NCBI RefSeq assembly: GCF_002019605.1
Contig: NZ_KV917368.1
Span: 3,193,517-3,257,516, forward strand
DNA length: 64,000 nt
From: Alkalihalobacterium alkalinitrilicum
Lineage (GTDB): Bacteria > Bacillota > Bacilli > Bacillales > Bacillaceae_F
Reading direction: 5' to 3'
The notes below the pieces were generated by a model. That model did not search any database. It saw only the letters and a list, made by a program, of their open reading frames with translations, and was not told where the DNA came from. A program made the translations under genes and the position numbers. This document shows, in pieces, positions 53,567-61,893 of the stretch (its first letter is position 1; every line of letters starts with the position of its first letter).

Positions 53567-53878
53567 TTACGCTACCCTCTCAGTCAGAATACAAAACCAA
53601 TCTGACACCCAGCTACCCCACTCCTCACTAAAGCCTGCCATCTCTGGAGCAGTAATATCTTTTTTATACTGATCAACATCAGAAATAACTATTTCTTCGA
53701 TGATTTGATATGCTGGTTTACTACCATCTAATGTAGCCACTGTTTTATAATCGTGGAATTCTCTAATTGACTCAACTGATTTAGCAGCAGGATGATTAAC
53801 CTCTACAGACCAACGTTCGTACTCCTCGACTGTCTTCCCTTGAGCAAGGTTAAAAAGAAAATAAGCCTTGTATTCCAT
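53567..53878 (-). CDS. Small dimeric alpha/beta-barrel-like protein, 103 aa
   Basis: 103 residues from ATG 53878. Pattern MEYKAYFLFNLAQGKTVEEYERWSVEVNHPAAKSVESIREFHDYKTV...YQIIEEIVISDVDQYKKDI resembles the RedY/EthD-like ferredoxin-fold proteins that dimerise to bind or rearrange small aromatic or polyketide-like molecules. No catalytic residue can be named. It separates the molybdenum subunit gene from the MoaD-like gene with almost no spacing, so it belongs to the pathway. Confidence 0.75.
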   Translation of the reverse strand: MEYKAYFLFNLAQGKTVEEYERWSVEVNHPAAKSVESIREFHDYKTVATLDGSKPAYQIIEEIVISDVDQYKKDITAPEMAGFSEEWGSWVSDWFCILTERVA

Positions 53879-53936
53879 CTTTAATCGCCTCCATCTATAT
53901 TATAAATTTCTCTTTCAGTTCAGGATGAGGTTAGCA

Positions 53937-56252
53937 TTATCCTAGATTAGTAGATACTTTACTTTCTTTTTCTTTTATTGCCCTTAATACTTTTTCTGCA
54001 GTGATAGGTAAGTCATGAATGTGAACACCTATTGCATCAGCAACTGCATTGGAAATTGCTGCTGCTGGAAGAATAATTGGCGCTTCCCCAACACCTTTAG
54101 CACCATAAGGACCAGCCGTAGACGGGCTTTCTACTAAGATAGTTTCAATTCGAGGAACGTCCATAATTGTCGGCATCTTGAAATCGGTCATATTCGGATT
54201 TAATACAACACCATCTTTATAGACAATCTCTTCAGATAAAGCATAACCAATTCCCTGAACTACACCACCAGTCATTTGTCCTTCGGCCCCATCTGGGTTA
54301 ATCGCATAACCCACATCCTGAGCCACCACATAACGTTTTACAGTAACTTCTCCAGTATCTGGATCTATCTCTACTTCTGCTGCTTGTGTATGGAATGATG
54401 GGAAATTATAGACTGGATACAAACTTCCCTTAACTGTATTAACATCATACTCTGTAGGTTCAATAATATATGAACCTCGACCAATAATAGGACCGCCATT
54501 CCACATTCGATCAGCAGCTATTTCGGCTAAGTTAATACTGTTCGTTGGATTTTGAGAATCGTAAACTTGCTTATCTTTGAGTTCTAATCGTTCCACTGGC
54601 ACATTTAACTTTTCAGAGGCCGTAACAAATAGTTGACGCTTCGCATCCTGAGCAGCAATTCGAGAGGCATTCCCTACATTAAATGTAGTGCGTCCTCCTT
54701 GAGCACCAAAATCGTACGGAGTTGAATGTGTATCCCCAGTAATCAGACGTACATCGGTAATGTCTATTCCAAGCTCTTCTGCAACAATTTGCGCAACTCC
54801 CATTGTTATAGCACCTGTACCAATTTCTTTTCCACCAGTTATAAGAACTACAGTACCGTCATCATTTAATTGGACGTAGGCGCAAGAAGAACCACCAGCA
54901 GATGTCCAAATGGCAGTAGCGATACCACGACCTGTATACTTTGGACGCGGTTGATCCATTCCAATCTGCTCAGATACTTTAGTTATAGTTTCTTGCAGAC
55001 TTACTGTTTCAATGACTTGCCCAGTTGGCCCCAAATCACCATCTTTCAATCCATTTTTTTGTCGTATTTCAACCTTATCTATATTTAATTCATTAGCTAT
55101 CTTATCTAAATGTGTTTCAATAGCATAATAGGTTTGAGGAGCCGATGGTCCACGGTAAGCACCACAATTTGCCTTATTTGTATAAACTGCCAATGAATCT
55201 ACTTTATAATTCGGGATATTATACGCACCACGAGCTAGCATAGCACCTACCGAGCAAATCACACTACTATCTCCAGTATAAGCGCCTGCACCAAATAGAA
55301 TTTTAGCTTGACGAGCAGTAATCGTACCGTCCTTCATAACCCCAGTTTTTACATAGAGAACTGCTTCTTGACGAGGTGCTGCAGCCTTCATTTCTTCCTC
55401 TCTATCCCAGAGGTATTTTACTGGACGTCCCGTTTTACGAGCGAGTAATGCTACAAAATGTTCAACACCCAAATCTAATTTCCCACCAAAACCTCCACCT
55501 ACTCCTGTTGAACTTACTCGGATTTTACTTGTAGGTAATTGGAGAATATCAGAAAGATTTCCTAGAATACCAAAAGGAAATTGAGTGCTTGATGCAATTA
55601 CAACAGTTCCATCTGCTTCAACATGAGCCATTCCAGCACGTGCTTCTAGGTATCCTTGGTGGACCATATGGGTTGTAAAACGGTCTTCAAACACATAATC
55701 TGCCTCAGCGAAGGCTTTTTCTACATCACCAGTGTTAATGGTCGTATGTCCACAAACATTGTCGTATCGAACCACATCAGGATTACCATTATAGCTTTCC
55801 CAATCAGGATGCAGTAATGGTGCATCTGGCTTCAAAGCCTCTTCTGGACCATTTATCACTGGTAATTCCTCAAATTCGATCTCGATTAATTTTAATGCTT
55901 CCTCACCAATCTCCCTTGTATCAGCAGCAATAGCAGCAATAGGTTCACCGTAATAACGTACATAGTCTCTAGCAAAAACAACTTCATCTTTCACAGTATG
56001 ACCATGTCTAATATTTGAAGGTATGTCATCTGCCGTCATTATTGTACGAACACCTGGATAAGCCAATGCCTTACTAATGTCTAATCGTTTAATTCTCCCG
56101 TGAGGAATCGAACTACGAAAGACTTTACAGTGTAGAAGGCCTGGAGCATCTAAGTCTGCCCCATAGATAAATTTTCCAGTAACTTTCTCTGGACCATCTA
56201 GCCTATTTAAACGTTTACCTACGACTGTTGTTTCCTTTTCTTTAGTAATCAT
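53937..56252 (-). CDS. Xanthine-dehydrogenase-family molybdopterin-binding subunit (CoxL/XdhA-like)
   Basis: 771 residues, full length, from ATG 56252. Domain order: N-terminal a/b hammerhead (KVTGKFIYGADLDAPGLLHCKV, about 17-40), then the Moco domain with GVGGGFGGKLD (about 250), GAYRGPSAPQ (about 368), QGGRTTFNVGN (about 525) and the active-site Glu in GAKGVGEAPIILPAAA (about 735). The CO-dehydrogenase Cys loop was not seen, so a hydroxylase of an aldehyde, purine or N-heterocycle is expected. Forms a complex with the FAD and 2Fe-2S subunits encoded upstream. Confidence 0.93.
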   Translation of the reverse strand: MITKEKETTVVGKRLNRLDGPEKVTGKFIYGADLDAPGLLHCKVFRSSIPHGRIKRLDISKALAYPGVRTIMTADDIPSNIRHGHTVKDEVVFARDYVRYYGEPIAAIAADTREIGEEALKLIEIEFEELPVINGPEEALKPDAPLLHPDWESYNGNPDVVRYDNVCGHTTINTGDVEKAFAEADYVFEDRFTTHMVHQGYLEARAGMAHVEADGTVVIASSTQFPFGILGNLSDILQLPTSKIRVSSTGVGGGFGGKLDLGVEHFVALLARKTGRPVKYLWDREEEMKAAAPRQEAVLYVKTGVMKDGTITARQAKILFGAGAYTGDSSVICSVGAMLARGAYNIPNYKVDSLAVYTNKANCGAYRGPSAPQTYYAIETHLDKIANELNIDKVEIRQKNGLKDGDLGPTGQVIETVSLQETITKVSEQIGMDQPRPKYTGRGIATAIWTSAGGSSCAYVQLNDDGTVVLITGGKEIGTGAITMGVAQIVAEELGIDITDVRLITGDTHSTPYDFGAQGGRTTFNVGNASRIAAQDAKRQLFVTASEKLNVPVERLELKDKQVYDSQNPTNSINLAEIAADRMWNGGPIIGRGSYIIEPTEYDVNTVKGSLYPVYNFPSFHTQAAEVEIDPDTGEVTVKRYVVAQDVGYAINPDGAEGQMTGGVVQGIGYALSEEIVYKDGVVLNPNMTDFKMPTIMDVPRIETILVESPSTAGPYGAKGVGEAPIILPAAAISNAVADAIGVHIHDLPITAEKVLRAIKEKESKVSTNLG

Positions 56253-56264
56253 TTTTTAACCTCC

Positions 56265-56750
56265 TCACACTTTGTTTAGTTTTCTTAATTCAGAGGCCGC
56301 CTGTTGTACCGCATCTACTATGCCATTGTATCCCGTACAGCGGCACAAGTTTCCAGCTAGGTAATTACGGATCTCCTCTTCTGTTGGATCGTCATTCTCT
56401 TCTAATAAAGACTTTGTAGACATAATAAAACCAGGTGTACAGAATCCACACTGTAACCCGTGACAGTCTACAAATGCTTTCTGTATTGGGTGAAGTTTGT
56501 CACCTTCTGCAACGGACTCAACAGTTGTAATTTCCTTTCCACCTGCTGCAACAGCTGGTAACAAACAAGAATTTACTGACTTGTTATCTAGTGTAACAGT
56601 ACATACACCACATTCACCTTCTCTACAGCATTCCTTAGTACCAGAAAAGCCAAGTTCTTCTCTCAGAACATCCAATAGAATGCGATGAGGTTCAACCTCA
56701 ATATGATAATCACTTCCATTAATCTTTAGTGTTAGTGGAACCTTAGCCAT
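56265..56750 (-). CDS. 2[2Fe-2S] subunit of the molybdenum hydroxylase
   Basis: 161 residues from ATG 56750. The plant-type cluster is bound by CREGECGVC ... SC (about 42-63) and the second cluster by CGFC ... CRC in the segment CGFCTPGF and AGNLCRCTGY (about 102-140). Full length for this subunit family. Carries electrons from the Mo site to FAD. Confidence 0.95.
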   Translation of the reverse strand: MAKVPLTLKINGSDYHIEVEPHRILLDVLREELGFSGTKECCREGECGVCTVTLDNKSVNSCLLPAVAAGGKEITTVESVAEGDKLHPIQKAFVDCHGLQCGFCTPGFIMSTKSLLEENDDPTEEEIRNYLAGNLCRCTGYNGIVDAVQQAASELRKLNKV

Positions 56751-56768
56751 TCTAACCCTCCTCTTTTT

Positions 56769-57656
56769 TTAGGATATTTTTGTACCAGTCTCTGTATCCT
56801 GTAATATCTCTAAGCATTGACTTAATGCCCGGCGCACCATTGACTCAACTAACATACGTCGGTATTCAGCAGATCCACGCACATCAGAAATTGGGTTACA
56901 ATCATTTACTGCGGCTGTACCAGCAGCTCTAATCAAATCTTGAGTAATTACTTTTCCTTGCAGTAACGCCTCAGCACTATGAGCTCGAACTGCTGTAGGT
57001 GCTACAGACCCTAAGCCAATTCTCACATCAGCAATACCATTTTCGTCTAGAGTGACTCGAGCAGAAACCGCACACAATGAAATTTCCATAGCTTTACGTC
57101 TACCAGCCTTCAAAAATACCGTAGCTGTATTGGAAGCTTGTTTAGGCACTTCAATTTCTGTTAGAAATTCCCCTGGTTCAAGTGCAACTTTACGAGGACC
57201 TAATAAAAATTCTTGCAACGGTAAACTTCTAGTACCTTTTGGTCCCACTATTGTCACCGATGCGTCTAAGGCTAGTAAAACTGGAGGAGTATCAGCAGCT
57301 GGCGAGGCATTACATAGATTACCTCCAACAGTCCCCATATTTCTAACTTGTATTCCACCAACTGTGGAACACGCTTGCCTTAAAGCCTCAGTAGCTTGAG
57401 TAATTAATGATGATTTTTCAACTTCTCGATGAGTCACTTGAGCACCAAGTACTAGATTTCCTTGTTCATTTTCACGAATTCCTTTTAGCTCTCTAACTCC
57501 ATCAAGACTAATTACATGCTTAGGATCTACCTTAAATCGAGTGATAAGAACCATCAAATCAGTTCCACCTGCTAGAAGTTTGGCATCATCGCCATATTCA
57601 ACTAGAAGTTTATTAACCTCTTGAACCGTCTTAGGTTCATGATAAACAAAAGACAT
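56769..57656 (-). CDS. FAD-binding subunit of the molybdenum hydroxylase (CoxM-like)
   Basis: 295 residues from ATG 57656 with AGGAGGTG upstream. An upstream in-frame extension to 57725 must be rejected because it would begin inside the sigma-54 promoter at 57714-57730. FAD motifs: LLAGGTDLMVL (about 31-41) and TVGGNLCNASPAADTPPVLLAL (about 108-129). First gene of the operon FAD subunit - Fe-S subunit - Mo subunit - 103-aa protein - MoaD-like - luciferase-like. Confidence 0.93.
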   Translation of the reverse strand: MSFVYHEPKTVQEVNKLLVEYGDDAKLLAGGTDLMVLITRFKVDPKHVISLDGVRELKGIRENEQGNLVLGAQVTHREVEKSSLITQATEALRQACSTVGGIQVRNMGTVGGNLCNASPAADTPPVLLALDASVTIVGPKGTRSLPLQEFLLGPRKVALEPGEFLTEIEVPKQASNTATVFLKAGRRKAMEISLCAVSARVTLDENGIADVRIGLGSVAPTAVRAHSAEALLQGKVITQDLIRAAGTAAVNDCNPISDVRGSAEYRRMLVESMVRRALSQCLEILQDTETGTKIS

Positions 57657-57713
57657 GTTACACCTCCTAGAATAATTAACTTTTGAATATTCAATCTCTT
57701 CATAACATTCCCT

Positions 57714-57730
57714 TGCAATTTCCATGCCAA
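57714..57730 (-). promoter_or_regulatory. Sigma-54 promoter of the molybdenum hydroxylase operon
   Basis: On the minus strand TTGGCATGGAAATTGCA matches TTGGCACGnnnnTTGCW except for one base, with exact GG-GC spacing. Transcription should begin near 57702, about 45 bases before the FAD subunit ATG. Confidence 0.9.
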
Positions 57731-57803
57731 CTTGATCACCCCTACCTTTCTTTTTTTAGAATTTACTAACAAAACATGTCATTATGGCCACATACAAAAA
57801 TAC

Positions 57804-57836
57804 AAAAAAAGAGTGAAGTAATTTTATTTACTTCAC
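57804..57836 (-). terminator. Intrinsic terminator after moaA
   Basis: On the minus strand GTGAAGTAA pairs perfectly with TTACTTCAC (9 bp) over a 6-base loop, followed by TCTTTTTTT. It separates the moaA gene group from the sigma-54 promoter. Confidence 0.87.
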
Positions 57837-57847
57837 CCAACATTTAT

Positions 57848-57896
57848 TTCTCATATTTTTCTCATTCTCATCTCATTTCTCACCACGCATTGAGAA
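57848..57896. repeat. TTCTCA/TGAGAA array upstream of sigma-54 promoter at 57.72 kb
   Basis: TTCTCA begins at 57848, 57859, 57865 and 57877, ATCTCA (one mismatch) at 57870, and TGAGAA at 57891. Main spacings are 11-12 bases. The array is about 120-170 bases upstream of the sigma-54 promoter, the normal range for enhancer-binding activators, and is the counterpart of the arrays at 52183 and 24127. Confidence 0.75.
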
Positions 57897-58004
57897 TTTT
57901 AGTTTATATATATTAAGAAATTTTTAAGTGATACCACATGGATAACCACCTTTATGAGCTTAATCTTTATAAACGATTTAATTAATTGGTTACCATTGGT
58001 CAGC

Positions 58005-59033
58005 CTATCCCCCAATATGAGACATTTCGACTTTTTTTCGTTTTTTTAATTCTGCAGTATTACTTAGTCTTTCCTCTGAATAGCGATCATGCCTATCATT
58101 CCAAACCTTTGAAATTAATTTTATTATGTCTTCATCACTTTTCCCTTCCTTAACTGGACCACGCAAGTCAGTTCCACTTGAAGCAAACAAGCAAGTATAA
58201 AGCTTACCTTCTACTGAAAGGCGGGCTCTAGAACAAGTTGAGCAAAACGCTTGAGTTACTGAAGAAATCATTCCAATTTCCTTATTTGTTCCTTTGTAAC
58301 GATAACGAGTAGCTACTTCGCCGTAATAATTTGAATCTACAGGTTCTAAAGACCATTCATTATCAATCATTTTTACAATTTCTTGACTTGGTACAACCTG
58401 ATCCAGTTTCCACCCATTTGTGTTTCCAACATCCATATATTCAATAAACCGTAGAATGTGCCCTTTCTCAGAGAAGTAGCGTGCCATAGGAAGAATATCC
58501 TGATCATTACCACCCTTTTTTACCACCATATTAATTTTGACGGTAAGTCCAACACTTGCGGCTACCTCAATCCCTTCAAGAATTTTATCTACCTTAAACC
58601 CTCTTCCGTTTATTTTTCCAAACCGGTCATCATTCAAGCTGTCTAAGCTCACTGTAACTCGGTTTAACCCTGCATCTTTAAGAGCTTGTGCATACTTGGC
58701 CAGGAAGACACCATTTGTTGTCATGGCAATTTCCGAAATCCCATCAACATCCTTAATCATTTTGATAAGTAAGGGTAAATCTTTACGCATCAATGGCTCT
58801 CCCCCCGTAATGCGGACTTTTTTTACTCCTAACAAAGCGAAAATTCGAGTTAATCGGGTCAGTTCTTCAAAGCTTAACAACCGTTCTTTAGGTAAGAATT
58901 CATAATCAGGACCGAATATTTCTGCAGGCATACAGTATTGGCAACGGAAATTACATTGGTCAGTTACCGAGATACGTATATCCCTAAGTGGTCGTCCAAA
59001 CAAATCGACAATTTTCTTCAAGTTGCCATCCAT
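58005..59033 (-). CDS. moaA: GTP 3',8-cyclase MoaA (molybdopterin synthesis)
   Basis: 342 residues from ATG 59033 (AGGTGA upstream); the frame to 59084 begins inside a TTGAGAA palindrome and is rejected. Radical-SAM cluster in [13 protein letters not shown], the [11 protein letters not shown] motif, the second Fe-S site with C-x2-C-x13-C in [18 protein letters not shown], and a C-terminal Gly-Gly required for catalysis in the family. Makes the first intermediate of Moco. Its location beside the hydroxylase operon indicates dedicated Moco supply; moaC, moaE, mogA and moeA are not in the window. Confidence 0.95.
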   Translation of the reverse strand: MDGNLKKIVDLFGRPLRDIRISVTDQCNFRCQYCMPAEIFGPDYEFLPKERLLSFEELTRLTRIFALLGVKKVRITGGEPLMRKDLPLLIKMIKDVDGISEIAMTTNGVFLAKYAQALKDAGLNRVTVSLDSLNDDRFGKINGRGFKVDKILEGIEVAASVGLTVKINMVVKKGGNDQDILPMARYFSEKGHILRFIEYMDVGNTNGWKLDQVVPSQEIVKMIDNEWSLEPVDSNYYGEVATRYRYKGTNKEIGMISSVTQAFCSTCSRARLSVEGKLYTCLFASSGTDLRGPVKEGKSDEDIIKLISKVWNDRHDRYSEERLSNTAELKKRKKVEMSHIGG

Positions 59034-59065
59034 CTCTTCACCTGCTTTCTTCAATAGTATGTTAT

Positions 59066-59084
59066 TTGAGAATTTCTTTCTCAA
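59066..59084. promoter_or_regulatory. TTGAGAA-N5-TTCTCAA palindrome upstream of moaA
   Basis: Perfect 7-bp inverted repeat around five bases, about 35 bases before the moaA start codon. It contains the same TGAGAA hexamer as the three arrays, here as a single symmetrical pair. A clear sigma-54 promoter was not found beside it, so it may be an operator or coincidence. Confidence 0.5.
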
Positions 59085-59167
59085 CTTGGTGCAAATTTCG
59101 GTGAAAACATTCTAAACCATTTTTATAAAAAACTTCTTACTTTGAGTTCTAATAATATGAACTCATT

Positions 59168-60223
59168 CTACATACCAACATATTTTGCATATAACGATCG
59201 GGCTAATCCGATTTCTTCCGTCCCTTGGATGAGCACCCTGCCATCGGTGAAGAACACCATAATATAAGCGCCTATATGAAAACGTAGTAAAAATTTATTT
59301 TTTTCAACCTTACCCAATGATTTGTATCGTTGTACTAATTCATCAAGGTCTAGTTTTCTTTCAGTAGTAGGTACAATTTGCACTGTATCACGACCACACA
59401 TAACCGTAAAATGCTCTTCTATGTTTGTCGGATATAGAAATTCGAAATTTTGCTGCGCACAAGCGGGACATTTTGGGTTATGCGTCTGAGTAATAGTAAA
59501 ACTAGAATGTTTATTTTTCCAAATTTCCAAATACTCAATATTTTGGTTTAGACTTTCCGTATCTTCAACTAGGTATTTTATTGCTTCAGTAGCTTGGTAG
59601 GAAGCAACAATATGTACAAGTGGGCCGAGCACCCCTACCATATCACAAGTTTCCGTTCCTCCTGGTGGGGGAGGTTCATGAAATAGGCAACGAAAACAAG
59701 GTGTTTCATACGGGCGAATCATAGCGAACATCCCTTTAGCACTTACTGCCCCACCATAAATCCATGGTATTCTGTGTTTCACGCTTACATCATTAATTAG
59801 AAATCTAATTTGAAAGTTATCAGTTGCATCCAAGATAAGATCCGTTCCAGTCAACAGTTTCTCCGCATTTACTGCATGGATATCAGCAAGTACAGGTTCA
59901 ATTCGTACTTGTGAATTAATCCGGGATAACTTTTCAGCAGCTGCCATTACTTTGGGCATATGATTAGAGGCGTCATTTTCATCATATAACATCTGCCTCT
60001 GTAGGTTACTTTCTTCAACAAAATCTCGATCAATTATCCTTAGATCACCAACCCCGGCTCGAACCATATGATTGGCAAGCACAGTACCTAAAGCCCCTAC
60101 TCCAACAATTGTAACATGACTATTCAAGATTTTTTCCTGACCGCTACGCCCTATTGGACCGTATAAGATTTGTCTAGAATATCTTTTATTAATCTCATTA
60201 TCGATACCTATATTATCTACCAT
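59168..60223 (-). CDS. ThiF/MoeB/HesA-family adenylyltransferase
   Basis: 351 residues from ATG 60223 with GGAGGG upstream. E1-like domain: RQILYGPIGRSGQEKI, VTIVGVGALGTVLANHMVRAGVG (ATP-binding), DRDFVEESNLQRQ, DATDNFQIRFLIND, zinc cysteines in CFRCLF and CPAC, and an extra C-terminal region of about 90 residues. It should adenylate the C-terminal Gly of MoaD/ThiS-type proteins, such as that at 53295-53564. Upstream of moaA in the same direction. Confidence 0.9.
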   Translation of the reverse strand: MVDNIGIDNEINKRYSRQILYGPIGRSGQEKILNSHVTIVGVGALGTVLANHMVRAGVGDLRIIDRDFVEESNLQRQMLYDENDASNHMPKVMAAAEKLSRINSQVRIEPVLADIHAVNAEKLLTGTDLILDATDNFQIRFLINDVSVKHRIPWIYGGAVSAKGMFAMIRPYETPCFRCLFHEPPPPGGTETCDMVGVLGPLVHIVASYQATEAIKYLVEDTESLNQNIEYLEIWKNKHSSFTITQTHNPKCPACAQQNFEFLYPTNIEEHFTVMCGRDTVQIVPTTERKLDLDELVQRYKSLGKVEKNKFLLRFHIGAYIMVFFTDGRVLIQGTEEIGLARSLYAKYVGM

Positions 60224-60427
60224 ACGTATTTCCCTCCTATTCTTTTAAAACAGGCCTTTTATGGAGAGATTCACACTTTTGTTGTTATTTTCTAATTTTG
60301 AATTATCATGTCCCACAAGCTAGGAAGGAATTAGATACTATCAAAGGAACAAAATCTAAATATGAGTCATTTAAAGAACACAGGAAATTCACCTTTTAAG
60401 AATTTAATTTTAATTTTCTGCGTATTT

Positions 60428-60631
60428 TCAAAAGGATTCCTTAGTTTCTATTAAACTAGATTCCTTAAACAAGTGTCTGGTATTATTAACAACTCGAACT
60501 AAAAATAACATTAAAGGTACTTCATCCAATACCCCTACAATTGTAAATTTACCAGCTTTTTTTAAATATACATTCTCAAACCAATCTAAACCCCTTAGCT
60601 GTTCTTTACGTCCTTCTTTAATAAACTTTTT
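60428..60631 (-). pseudogene. Open remnant of a lost gene, 67 codons without start
   Basis: A minus-strand frame from 60631 to TGA 60428 is open and protein-like (contains GLDWFENVYLKKAGKF, VGVLDEVPLMLFLVRVVNNTR) but has a stop just upstream and no ATG, GTG or TTG with a ribosome binding site. It may be the end of a decayed membrane protein gene. It lies in the 440-base gap between cofH and the ThiF-type gene; nothing else was seen there. Confidence 0.35.
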
Positions 60632-60662
60632 CTATAAACCAAGCTCTACATTATTTTATTTA

Positions 60663-61850
60663 TTACTTTGGATATTCTAAAATTTCATAGAGCGTGTTTC
60701 GAACAGCAGGGGTTCTACCTAAGTCCCTAATCAAACGATCAAATTCTTTAGGATCCATATTTTCTCCAAACGGAGCACCAGCAGAACGAGAAATAGTTTC
60801 ATCCATTAAGGTACCACCAAAGTCATTTGCACCTGCATTCAAAATTATTTGACACGACTTAGGACCATTTTTAACCCATGAAACTTGAATATTGTCAATC
60901 CATTTATAAAGCATAATACGAGATACCGCGGTAACCATGATATCCTCTATACCCGTTGAGCCAGCCCTAGATCCTAGCTCATTAAATAATTTTGTATTAT
61001 AGTGTACAAAACCTAAAGGAACAAATTCAGTAAAACCTCCTGTTTCTTTTTGAATCTCTCTAAGAATTCCAATATGATTTGCCCAATGTTCGGGGCCGTC
61101 TATATGTCCATACATCATTGTAGAAGTGGAACGAATTCCTAGTTTATGTGCAGTTTTTACTATATGAACCCATTCTTCAGCAGAAAGTTTATCTTTTGTT
61201 AACTGTTGGCGAATTTCAGTATCAAGTATTTCCGCAGCAGTACCAGGTATTGTGTCTAAACCTGCATCCTTTAAACTCTTAAGATGCTCTTCTATCGTAA
61301 CGCCTTGTTTCCAGGCACCAAATTTAATTTCAAACGGTGAGTAAGCATGAATATGCATGTGTGGAACGACATTTTTTATTGAACGAAGTATCTCATGATA
61401 ATAGGTGCCGTCTATCTTTGGATGAAGCCCTCCTTGAATACATACTTCTGTAGCTCCGATATCCCACGCATCTTTTGCACGTTGAGAAATTTCTCCAAGA
61501 GGAACGAAGTACGCATCCTCATCCTTTTCAGAAGCCGCAAACGCACAGAATTTACAACCTGTATAACATACATTTGAAAAATTGATGTTTCTTGTTTTAA
61601 CATAAGTGATAGTATCACCCACAGCTCTGCGTCTTAACTCATTCGCTGTTAACATGATCGCATTCAGATCTTTTGCAGGATTCGCTTTAAAAAGTTCTAT
61701 GCCTTCTTCTACAGTAATTTCCTTCTCTTCCAATGCCTTGTCTAAAATTCGGCTAATATTTAGACTAGTTGAACTTAATAGTTGTTCAACACTTTTGACG
61801 TTTATTATTTTCTCTTCTTGATTCACTAGATTTTCAATTGCTTTCGTCAT
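60663..61850 (-). CDS. cofH: FO synthase subunit CofH (radical SAM)
   Basis: About 395 residues from ATG 61850 (GGAGG eight bases upstream). Radical-SAM cluster CYTGCKFC in NFSNVCYTGCKFCAFA, the FVPLGEI-type and CIQGGLHP segments, PGTAAEIL, STSTMMYGHIDG and the C-terminal GANDFGGTLMDETISRSAG, as in CofH. CofH joins a tyrosine-derived fragment to the CofG product to make FO, the deazaflavin head group of F420. The partner CofG is not in this window and the protein is not the fused FbiC form. Confidence 0.92.
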   Translation of the reverse strand: MTKAIENLVNQEEKIINVKSVEQLLSSTSLNISRILDKALEEKEITVEEGIELFKANPAKDLNAIMLTANELRRRAVGDTITYVKTRNINFSNVCYTGCKFCAFAASEKDEDAYFVPLGEISQRAKDAWDIGATEVCIQGGLHPKIDGTYYHEILRSIKNVVPHMHIHAYSPFEIKFGAWKQGVTIEEHLKSLKDAGLDTIPGTAAEILDTEIRQQLTKDKLSAEEWVHIVKTAHKLGIRSTSTMMYGHIDGPEHWANHIGILREIQKETGGFTEFVPLGFVHYNTKLFNELGSRAGSTGIEDIMVTAVSRIMLYKWIDNIQVSWVKNGPKSCQIILNAGANDFGGTLMDETISRSAGAPFGENMDPKEFDRLIRDLGRTPAVRNTLYEILEYPK

Positions 61851-61893
61851 ATCTGTACCCTCCATAGATTTTAATTTCTCTTGATCGCAATTA

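Noticed and set aside
53937-57656. Aerobic carbon monoxide dehydrogenase
   Set aside because: Subunit order and fold are alike, but the active-site Cys loop of true CoxL was not seen in the large subunit.
57657-57725. N-terminal extension of the FAD subunit
   Set aside because: It would start within the sigma-54 promoter, upstream of the predicted transcript start; the downstream ATG has AGGAGG.
59034-59084. N-terminal extension of MoaA from TTG 59084
   Set aside because: It begins within the TTGAGAA/TTCTCAA palindrome, and ATG 59033 has a better ribosome binding site and gives the normal MoaA length.
59085-59115. TTTGCAC-like element considered as a sigma-54 -12 box for moaA
   Set aside because: The required GG at the -24 position is missing; spacing and bases do not fit.
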